DNA of 64,000 bases, taken from the NCBI GenBank assembly GCA_963931865.1, contig OZ007507.1:5081148-5145147 (forward strand). The letters run 5' to 3'. A model generated the notes under the pieces. The model was not told the DNA's origin, ran no database searches, and saw only the letters and a list, made by a program, of their open reading frames with translations. Position 1 is the first letter of the stretch. Each line of letters opens with the position of its first letter. Shown here in pieces: positions 1 through 10,800 of the stretch. Source of the DNA: Axinella damicornis (Eukaryota; Porifera; Demospongiae; Axinellida; Axinellidae). Made by a program: the position numbers and the translations under genes.

Positions 1-544
1 TAAGACTGTCTATAGTATTAGCTATACTGCGATTACATTGAATCCGCGAAGCCGGGCAGTTTCCGCTAGTCCAGGTGGACGCAATCCGCTAGCGCATTGT
101 GTCCGACCGGACGCAATCAGCTAGCGGATCACGTCCACCGGACACAATCTAGGCCGGACGCAATCCGCGATGACACCGGACAGCTCTCTGTGAAGACACT
201 GAAGAGCTGCTGCTCCCCGATTGCATCGATCCACTTCAAACACTGTTCCCCGTTTCCGTGTAGTCCCCCCTTTCCACTTCTGACCGCGCCCCTTGTTTAC
301 ACGTGGACCCGATTTACAGTGTTGGAAACAGCAGCAGCAAATTGAAACGAAGCTCACTGCTGGACTTTTTCTAAAGGTAAACAGCTTGTGACAGTCGGAA
401 TGACAGTCAACTCGAGCTGGGGACGAAAACGGTTCTCACGTCAGACCACGGTACGTGCACGGCGAATCTTCATCGGACCCTGACTTTCATGAGTCACACT
501 TACCTTTTCACGTCGCGTCGAGAATGAGACGTTCACGGACGACA

Positions 545-757
545 CGGAAACCAGAAAGCAGTGAGTGCAGTGCAAAAGCACGAAGGTGCTACGAGAGCCC
601 ATCTATAGACAACTGGAAAATGATGGTGAAATATTTTTTCAGCGCTTCGCGCGGATTGGATCGGCGCTTCGCGCCTCTGTTCACCACTGCACCAGATACT
701 TTCGCCTCTAGCCGGATCATACTAGCCCCCCTTAAAAGTTTCCCTGGATCCGCCCCT
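545..757. mobile_element. hAT-like MITE fragment
   Basis: The block with GCACGAAGGTGC, GAGAGCCCATCT, a TTTTTTC run and repeated GCGCTTCGCGC ends in GGATCCGCCCCT. Matching blocks occur at 24165-24300 (opposite orientation) and 58385-58565. The CCGCCCCT terminus resembles the ends of the better-bounded copy at 24087-24433. The left end is not delimited here. Confidence 0.5.
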
Positions 758-773
758 GCTTCCCCGATTTCAA

Positions 774-905
774 CAGCTTGCGTCCGCTTTGGCTGCTCCT
801 CCCCGATTGCCAACTGCTGCTCCTCGATTGCGTCCGCTTCAACTGCAGCTCCCCGATTGCATCCGCTTCAACTGCTGCTCCCCAATTGCATCCGCTTGCA
901 CTGAA
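774..905. repeat. Minisatellite, GATTGCGTCCGCTTCAACTGC unit
   Basis: Imperfect tandem copies of a roughly 25-30-bp unit (TGCTCCCCGATTGCGTCC plus GCTTCAACTGC). The same unit is arrayed at 25560-25790 and, inverted, at 48130-48350, with shared flanking sequence at the latter two sites. Confidence 0.75.
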
Positions 906-1189
906 AAACCAAATCAGTTGTTTTAGCCACAGAGTGGTTACCCTGGTTGCAGACCAGCTGGAGGCAGAGGTTAGAAGAAGGGGTTCAGAGACCGATTACA
1001 TAAGGCAACTTGAGAGGAAGCTGGCCCAATTATCTACAAGATTTACAACCATGATCTTAACCACTATAAACATCTGTGAGGGACCTGCTGCCATCAAGGG
1101 CTTGAAATTTCCATGACAACCAGTTGTAGTGACCTTGCAGATGTTCCAAATTGCAAGATTGTCAGTGAGAGAATTACCCTAACCCTTGA

Positions 1190-1410
1190 GTAAACCTATA
1201 ACCACTGTCTCCAGCTTGTCTGCAACCAAGGTAACCACTCTGAGGTTAAAACAACCAATCATGCAGAAGTGCACAGTGCAAGGATCTTCAGTTTCAGCTA
1301 CATGAGACCAAATGTAATCTGTGATAACCACTGTCTCCAGCTTGTCTGCAACCAAGGTAACCACTCTGTGGTTAAAACAACCAATCAGAAGTGCACAGTG
1401 TGTAGCCTCA
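1190..1410. repeat. Direct duplication with an inverted partner
   Basis: A segment of about 85 bp (CCACTGTCTCCAGCTTGTCT through GGTTAAAACAACCAATC) occurs twice, near 1200-1285 and 1320-1406. A divergent inverted copy lies at about 910-965 (AACCACAGAGTGG-like). It may be the end of a decayed element. Confidence 0.55.
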
Positions 1411-1712
1411 CCTGTTCTGGAAGATTCCAGCCCATGCCCGACTTTCTTCGTATAGTTCGAGGCTTTCAGTAAATAATTTAAGTACAAGGGTCGCGCGTCT
1501 CCAGTCGCCCCATGAACGTCCCACTTCCGTCACGCACACACACACACACACACACATGTTAAAATCTTAATACATTACCAAAAAAAACAACCTGGACTGT
1601 GTAACTAGATGCATATATGTGTTGGTACATGTTAATAGATAACACCATGTAAATGACCATACTAGTAAGCAGCTGGCCATTGTAGTTACTCATATCTGGC
1701 TACTTCACACAG

Positions 1713-1805
1713 CAATATGTGTTCACTGCGATACAAATCACATATGCACGAGGCCTTACAATTGTGTGTGTCCCATTGGCTGGACTGGACCTGACTGCCA
1801 TACAG
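1713..1805 (+). CDS. Gene A exon: EGF-like domain
   Basis: This 93-nt phase 1-1 exon encodes a compact EGF-like module ending CVCPIGWTGPDCHT, with acceptor ACACAG and donor GTATAA. The B (29481-29573) and C (40537-40629) copies have the same length. Confidence 0.85.
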
Positions 1806-4800
1806 GTATAATACTTTCAATCTCTCATATCTGACATGCATTTATCCATAGCCGTGTTTTCTTCGTTGTATACAGATGTTAACGAGTGCAACCGAACTGA
1901 AGTCTGTGAACAAACCTGTAAAAGCACCATTAATATTTAATTGTTCCTGTAACTATATTAACCACTCCCATGCAAGCAGTAATATTAACCTCGTGTTGCA
2001 TACAGATGCTGATGACTGCAGCCAATTTCAATTCTGCGAACAAAACTGTAACAACACCATTGGATCTTACATCTGCTCATGTGACAGCGATTTTAACCTT
2101 GCCAATGATCTACATAGCTGCTTAGGTACGTACTATATACCATGCAGGGATTTAATACGCATACAGGATATTTGGAACTACAAGTTCATGGTGCCAACTG
2201 TCCTAGAAATCAATGCACTAGCTAAGTGTAGACATCCCATTGCCAAAGGTTTGTGATGTAAATATAAGAATGGGGGAGTCTGAATGGAACATTATTTATG
2301 ACCTAAGTCAGCACAATGAATATTAATTATAATTTCATTCCATCAATGTGTCATGCATGTGCATGTACAGGAATGCCAGAGAACATCACCTTCGATCCCA
2401 CCACCTCAAGGACAATGACCCTCTCCTGGGACCCACCAGTTGCAGATTCAAGAGATATCGATGGCATAATCTTGAGCTACAACATCCTCTGTTCGTCCGA
2501 TGACCACATGGACTTCTCCTTGCAGCAAATGAACATTGCATCTGCCCAAAGTGTCTCCATGACTAGTCTCAATCCTTTTACAAACTATAACTGCTGCATT
2601 GCAACTCTGACAAGTAACGGGAATGGACCATACCACTGCGATTCTGGGATTACCTTGGAGGATGGTAAGTGCCTATTCATCGGCAAACCACACACCAATA
2701 TTTTAATATTCAGGGTGTGTTGTTTGCCATTAAAATTGACCAGCTTTTCAGCTGCCTGAGCACCCAGTTATTCCGTTGAAATTGTCTGAGAGGATCTTGA
2801 GCCCTTACTTTTAAAGCCAAAATTGATTTCTTTAAATTTCCAGCACCTGCGGACCCCCCAACCAATGTCTCAGTGACCAGCACCAGTGCCTACTCTCTGT
2901 TCATCGAATGGGAGCGCCCCAACACCCCTAATGGAATTATTGCGAACTACACTATCTATCTTGATTACAACAATGGGTCAGTGGATGTCAGGATCACAGA
3001 GTTTAATACAATGACATACCTACTAGAGGGACTCTCCCCTCACCAGCTGGTGGGTGTTGAGATTACAGCCAATACAAGTGTTGGGGAGGGGCCAAGCTCT
3101 CCCAATCAAGAGATAAGGACTCGCCAAGCAGGTACATTCTATTTTGGCTAGTGTATTGTTATAAATTTCACAATGGAAGTTTATCTAGACATTATTTTTC
3201 CTTTTCTAGAACTTTTTAATTCCTCCGTCCCTCCACCCCCACACCACACACCATCACCACCACACTTGCAGTTCCTACTCCAGTTACTGCACTTGATGCA
3301 ATAAGAATGTCCAACACTTCCCTCCAAGCTACGTGGGGACTTCCTGACGTATTGCATGGGATACTTGTCTACTATGATGTGAATGTTTCAAGCACTTCCA
3401 TTGGGTTTTTTCGAGCATGGAGAGTTCAATCTGATGATCCTTTACAACTGAATATCACGGATCTAGGTAAACAAACCAGCTTTTATTAGTCACATGCAAT
3501 GCAATTTGAATATGATGATTATCATGACACAGTTATGAAGGTTTGGCCGTTAAATTCACTCATTGAATTCCATGGGATGTGCACATGCAGCATATTGTGG
3601 TTATATACTATGTCATCATCCATTGACCCATGCAATACTCTTTCCGATTTGCAGAGCCCTATGTTCCGTACACTATTGAAATCAGTGCAGTTACACATGC
3701 TGGAGAGGGAGACGTGAACACGATCATCCAGTTCACCAAAGAAGGGAGTGAGTGTACACATGTACTACACAAGCAAAATATGCGTAAAAGTTAGCCTCAT
3801 TCCCAGGCCTTCCACGCCTCCAGTTTTTGATCGCTTGCAGTATGCTAAACGGAGGGGGGATGCCTGTGAATCTTCTCACATGCATACTGCAAGCGATCAA
3901 AAACTGGAAGTGTAGAAGGCTGCGGGACAATTTTTGGGCCGGAATAATCATTCTAGGGGTACCTTGAGGCAGTGAGCTCAAAATTGGGCTAGTTTCTGTG
4001 TATATGTATCACTGCAAAACAGTGTCTGTTAAAATGACCTCTAAGAGGATTTATATACTCCAGTTTCAGTGAGTACACTACAGGCTGGAGAGTATAAACA
4101 TTGATGCTTTTACGTCAGTATGCACTCCTGCTACAGGTCAATTGATCGATATCGACACTGTAAAAGGAGAAGGGTTGCTTTAGCCTATAGCCTCGTACCC
4201 AGGCCCTCACGTGGTAGTCTCGCGGGCCAGCCTCTCGCCACACCCACTACGGGGAGAGTCGGGCCCGCGAGACTACTCACACGGAATGCGGGAGAGGGCC
4301 TGGTGACAAATGGCAGAATTCCCGTATGTGCTCAGTCAGCATAATTGCATAATCGATTACATTCGTTACTTGGATGCATTCGAAATCATGTGGAAGGTAG
4401 CTGTTGGTGATGGCTAAGTAGCAAGTCCTTGCCAAGGAGTGACCAGAGGTGAGTCTTGAAGGCTAGAACAGCGGTTTTATCAAACGGCTACGCTTTTCAC
4501 GGCGGGGTGAAGAATGTAATTACTACGCAGTAATTGGCAATGGACGAACGTGATTCACCTACCCGAAATACCTGGGTGTGGTAGTAGACAAGAACCTGAG
4601 CTGGGAGGAACATGTGAAGACAGTCAGACAGAAATGTTTAGCAGGGCTGGCTACAATAAGAAGAGCAAGTGCGTACCTGCCATCAAGTACACAACGTCTG
4701 CTGTATAATGCACTTGTCCTGCCCTACCTGGACTATTGCTCTGTAGTCTGGCACTCATGTACAAAGGCTTCTAGTGACAGAGTAGAACGTGTCCAGAACT

Positions 4801-7800
4801 ATGCTATGCGTGTCATCCTGAAGAGACCTCCGAGGACAAATAGTGAGTCGCCTCGAAACGATCTGGGTTGGACAATTTTGCACAGAAGGTGTGAGATCGC
4901 TATGCTCTGCCAGGTTCACCGCTGTTTGCACAAGCGAGTCCCAACCTACCTGTGGCCTAAATTTGTCACAAACTCCGAGTTTGGCTACAAGGGAACCCGA
5001 CGAGAAAACAAACTCCATCTCCGCCGCCCAAACACGAACTCGTACAGAAGTACCTTCGAGTTCAAAGGAGTTCAATGTTACAACAGTCTTCCCTCCTCTA
5101 TTAGGTAGGCAAATTTCTAGTTATGAAACTTTTAAGTCCGCCCTCCGGGCAGTTCCATAGTCCGTCTGTTTCTTTTTTTGTTTCGTTTTTTGTTGTTATT
5201 GTACTGGGTTGCATGTTTTGTATACTATTTTGTTTTGTATACCCTCAATTTACCCTTGCTATATGTAGTCTGTAGTACTGTGTTATGTAATTTTGTAACA
5301 TTTCACTGTTTCTGCCTTTCCTGTAATTATTATCCCCGACCCCACTGTTTGTTTGTATTCAGGACCTGTATGTAAACCTACACCATGTGTAGATATATAC
5401 AGCTATTCCTGTGACAAATTAAAATTTTATATATCTATCTATCTATCTATCTATCTACCCGAAATCAAGACTGCTGAGCTCAGCACATATGGGAATTTTG
5501 CCAAGTGTCACCAGGTCCTCTTCCGTATTCCGCGTGAGGGCCTGGGTACGAGGCTAGCTTTAGCCATGCTCTGGTCACCTCAGTTGCATCTCATGCAGTG
5601 CTTCCTTGGTGAATGAGCACTCAAGTGAAGCCTACTTTGATCCTATTAGTAGCTAAGTAATAAGCCTAATTAACCCTCGGCACGCATGCACACAGGGTTA
5701 CTGTAGTCGTTTTGTGTGTCTGTCTGTCTGTTTGTCCAAGAAACTTATCTGCCAACTGGTGCTAATAAACGTACCACCTGCCGCACTTCCACTCAAACAG
5801 ATCATTTACACTGCTTGACCTCTATAGGTTCTACAACACAGAAACAATTAAGCTAAGTCACGTACCTATAATTATGAAACATTAGAAGTGGAGCTACACA
5901 ACAACATTTGTGGTTGTGGACCCATTCTTTGTTCACCACTGTGGAGGAGGCACTGAGATGCAACTATGGTGACTAGCTAATTCTCTTGCTACAGTGATAT
6001 ATACTATGAAGAGAATTCTACCAATCATCATTCTCCCTCACCATTCCATCAAACTTCAAAGAGCATCCACCTGCTCGCTATTATCTGGAATTCAGAACCA
6101 AATAATAGCGAGCAGATGGATGCTGTTTCAAGCTTGATGGAATTGCGAGGGGGATGATGGAGATTCCATTAAGCTTGAAAGAGCATCCACTGATCAAACT
6201 CCCTGCCTTAATGGGGTGTTTTGGAACACCTTGTTGTGTCATATGTACACCCTCTTCCTTATGGTTAACACCCACCAATCTATTGTAACACCCATATGCA
6301 TGGGACTTCAATCTACACCCACCTAATAAAATAAAAGTGAACCAAAATATATACAGAAATCATCACCGAGCATTGGCATGGACACGTACACCCACACTCT
6401 CCTCAAAAAAAAGAATGGCAGTAAAAAAGAAAAAAAGGTGCTCAGCAGAAGTTCTGAGGAACGAACTCGTGCACTGTGTCTGCAGTCCAGTTTCCCTTTA
6501 CAAGTCTGATGTGGAGTCTGTTATCTCTACCCACGTAAACAGACTTGTCGATTATGATCCAGCTAGCAGTGACAGGCTTGACTTCAGGTCTATGCGGATA
6601 TGCATGCGCGCCAGGCCGCGCCGCGGGCGCGTGCACGTGCACCGGGACACTAAAATCACGTGACAATGTTTACATAATTATCTGCCAGCTAGCTAGCTAA
6701 CGTAACTTTGCTGGTACGGTGGTTTGTTGTCTCAGATTGACTAGCAGTGACTATGATGGAGAGATGGAGATCGATGAATAACTGTTTTGCGACTATCTAT
6801 TGGAGGTGAAGGGATTCCATTCGGACGTCGTAACTAGTTTCAACCGAAAACGCACATATCAGGTGCCAAATTTCTTGACCTCAGCGAGGAGGACCTGGAG
6901 GATCAGGATCTGGTGCCGGTGGTTGGAGACCGGGTGGACGTCCTAAGCTGCTCGTGAATGTGAAGGAGGGGAAGTCTTCTAGTTGTTTGTATAATGCTTG
7001 GTTACGTATATGAAGTCGTGTTATTTACAGGTGTGAAGACGCCTGTGTTTGCTCAGATATATGGCCTTCTGCCTACCGTATTGGTAAAGTGTTTGAATAC
7101 CAGTTGTGTGAAGACGCCTGTGTTTTCTGAGAGCCTTCTGCCGCCTGTGTTCGCTCAGAGCCTTCTGCCTAACGTATTAGTAGAGTGTTTGAATTCCAGG
7201 TGTGTAAAGATGCCTGAGTTTGCTCTATCTCCAGTTAAGTGGGCGCGCGGCAAAGCCGCGCGCGGAGGGCGGAGAGGGTCTAGCAAACATTGCACTTGAT
7301 TGCATTTCAACTGACCAATCAGATCTAACTGAAGTTCCCATTTTATTCATGATGGGTGTATCTGTACACATGCATGGGTGTATCTGTACACATGCATGGG
7401 TGTATCTGTACACATGCATGGGTGTATCTGTACACATGCATGGGTGTATCTGTACACATGCATGGGTGTATCGTTACACGTGCATGGGTGTATCTGTACA
7501 CATGCATGGGTGTATCGTTACACGTGCATGGGTGTCTCTGTACACATGCATGGGTGTATCGTTACACGTGCATGGGTGTATCTGTACACATGCATGGGTG
7601 TATCTGTACACATGCATGGGTGTATCGTTACACATGCATGGGTGTATCTGTACACATGCATGGGTGTCTCTGTACACATGCATGGGCGTATCGTTACACC
7701 TGCATGGGTGTATCGTTACACGTGCATGGGTGTATCTGTACACATGCATGGGTGTCTCTGTACACATGCATGGGTGTATCGTTGCATGTGCATGGGTGTA

Positions 7801-10800
7801 TCGTTACACACCTTAGAAGTGTAAACAAAGACCCACTTTTTAACAGCGCGAAGAGGGCGGTTTGTGATTGTCGCCATGCCTTTGCGTGTAAAAGGAGGGC
7901 ATGTTGCAGTGATGATCGTGAGCCTAAGAAAACTACCAAACGTAGAAGAGCCTTTGAGTGTGAAGAAGTGATGGTTGGTCGCAATGAAGGCTACCTGTTC
8001 TGACTGGAGACACATACAAGAGTATACTTAGCCACTGAAGGTCACAGGAGAGCGCTCAATCGTCGAACTCTGTCATTGCTCATGAAAGCTGCACAGGCCG
8101 AGGGTTTGCACTTTAGTGCTTTTCATTAGCTTAGTTCCAGGCAACCACCTGCCGGCCTGCTGCACTTCCAAACAATTGCACTCAAACAGATCATTTACAC
8201 TGCTTGACCTCTATAGGTCCTACAACACAGAAACAATTAAGCTAAGTCACGTACCTATAATTATGAAACATTAGAAGTGGAGCTACACAACATTTGTGGT
8301 TGTGGACCCATTCTTTGTTCACTACTGTGGAGGAGGCACTAGCAGAGATGCAACTGTGGTGACCAGAGTCTAGTTAAAGCAACCCTAGCTAATAATTCTC
8401 TTACTAAAGTGATATATAGCTACTATGAAGAGAATTCTACCTACCATCATCCTCCCTCACCATTCCATCAAACTTCAAAGAGCATCCACCTGCTGGCTAT
8501 TAGCTATCTGGAATTCAGAACCAAATAATAGCGAGCAGATGGATGCTGTTTCAGCTTGATGGAATTGCGAGGGGGGATGATGGATTCCATTAAGCTTGAA
8601 AGAGCATCCACTGATCTGCTAGCTATTATCCAGTTCAGAACTGAATAATAGCTATTATCCAGTTCAGAACTGAATAATAGCTAACAGATGGATGCTCTTT
8701 GAACCTTGAAGGGGTGACCAGTTCAACGAAGCTGTAGTGCGAGTTGACTGAAACTGGAGTAACCACTCAGGGTATGTTTTGTAGTGAGGATGTAGGGTTT
8801 GCATATTGCATTATGCCTTACAATACTAAAGCTAGATATTCCGAGGCTACACTGCTGCAGTCATGCTTAATGCTGCTGTAGCTATAATTGTAAGACCCAC
8901 ACACAGTAGCATCATAAGAACCGAGCCTAAAATGTTATGCTTTTAATCTGTACTTTGCAGTTCCGGATGTGCCAGCTATTGTAAACATCAATAGAGCCAG
9001 TGCGACAGAGATCCGGGTAATCTGGAACAAACTCACACTGGAAGAGAGCAGGGGATTCCCCCTCTCATACACAGTGACCTACAGTAGTACTGAAAGAGCC
9101 ACATGTCCTGAAGTGGATCCCGAAACAAATACAATAATAGTCACACACTCGGGGAACTCACAGGTGGTGATCAACAGCTTAGATCCGAGACTGGAATACT
9201 GTGTGGCTATTGCAGCAAGCACTGTGGCCGGGACTAGTGACTTCAGTGATGCACAGAAAGTACCTTGTAAGTACGTGTATAATGACAGTTACCTTGGGCA
9301 TACATAAATGTACTCAGTACTGTAGTAATAGTGATTCATGCTTACAAATTGATCTTGAAACAACGAGTACCACTTTGTCAGTGGATAAGTAGAGCACACA
9401 GATAATTATAGCTCAACAACTTGGACCCCATGTATGCAAGATTAGAGTATACTGCCATGGCTATTGCAGCCAGTACAGCGGTGGGGACCAGCGATTCAGT
9501 GACAAATGAAAGGTGCCTTGTAAGTGCCTTGTAAGTGCACGACAAACCACGCACAGAAGTGCATGCTTGTATGTTATTATGGTATCACTTTCCCTTCTGC
9601 ATTTCAGTGTTTTCAAATAGCTTATTCCAGGTACATCTGTCTGGCATCCACAAGTGCACTGAGTGGGTGGTAAGTACACCATATTTATACATGCATGTGT
9701 GTGTGTGCATTTCTTTTTGATACTCATACAGTCATAATGACTATAATATATGGGAAGGGATGGGGAGGAAGCATGCAAGTTGGGGGCTGAAGTGCACATA
9801 TAAATTTTAATTGCATATTCACTGAATAGTGAGTGAAGTGTGTGTGTGGTGGGGGGTGTAGGCTCAATTGATTACTGATACTTCACATGTGAGTAAGTCT
9901 GAATCATGAGTACTAGAAGATTGCATAACTCAGGCATCATGTATGCATCCAGCTATGCAGACCTGAGAGTCACTTATCTTGAATTGGATTCTCCACTTCC
10001 ATATATGCAGCATGAGGATTCCTTGGAGAAGTTGTCAGATATGATAGAACGTGTAACTCTGCAGCTGAACGAGTTATGTAATTGTGACATTACAACTGAG
10101 TATATTGCAGAAGGGAGGCTTGTCTGCAACCCCGAACAACCAGGAGAGGTGATACTTCAAGGTAGAATCATAAGCATCGTTGAAAAGAACAGCACAGATC
10201 TCCTGTTGGCGCTGCAGGCATGGGTGCTTGACAAGCCCACAGTTGTCGTTCAAGGAGTTCAATTGAAAGTTGATGCAGAATGTTTGGTCGACTTGCATAA
10301 TCTTGGAGACACAGAATGTATACCTCATAGCGATGGTGTAGTAGGACCATTTCCTGCAGTTGGAGGAGGAATTGGAGGTCTTCTAGTAATTGTTGTCCTT
10401 GTTGTCATTATTGTTGTGGCAGTGTTCATCTGTGTGAAGAAGAAGAGAGCAAATATTAGCCCTGGCGAGGGAACAGAAGGGGCCAAGTAAGCCAATATAG
10501 TAATTACTAATGCTCTGCGTATGTGTAAATACATGGCTTCATAATATGTGATCTGGAAGCATGCATGCATGTGCTGGCACTGCAGCTGCAATTGGATAGA
10601 GGGAGCTGACTGAGTATTCATGAAGTCCTTTATTGATCACCATCAACAATGGCTTGACAAATGACGTTTTATTATTATGCTACGAATCTATAGGAACACA
10701 GAAATTGCTCAAAAGCATAACACGAGGCATTTTTGGAGTAGGGATTATATGTGTGAAGAAACTTTGAGACCTTGAATTAGTGGACACAAGTGCATGACTC

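Larger units (their letters stand above)
1..1585. repeat. Composite repeat block left of gene A
   Basis: No exon is seen here. Positions 75-180 hold degenerate copies of GGACGCAATC, the complement of the GATTGCGTCC core used at 774-905. Around 1535-1556 is a (CA)n tract followed by CATGTTAAAATCTTAA. The (CA)n end and the GATTGCGTCC array recur at 25.1-25.85 kb and 47.97-48.42 kb, so this is a dispersed composite repeat family. No signal-peptide or EMI exon of gene A was found in it. Confidence 0.6.

Noticed and set aside
7220..8003. Long ORFs reading VHMHGCICTHAW repeats as a repeat protein
   Set aside because: They arise from the 22-bp minisatellite, which has no stop codon in any forward frame. 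All three frames are open, there are no flanking splice signals, and it lies inside a gene A intron.
5774..8615. LTR retrotransposon
   Set aside because: The direct repeats lack TG...CA termini, a primer-binding site and a polypurine tract, and no gag-pol is present between them.
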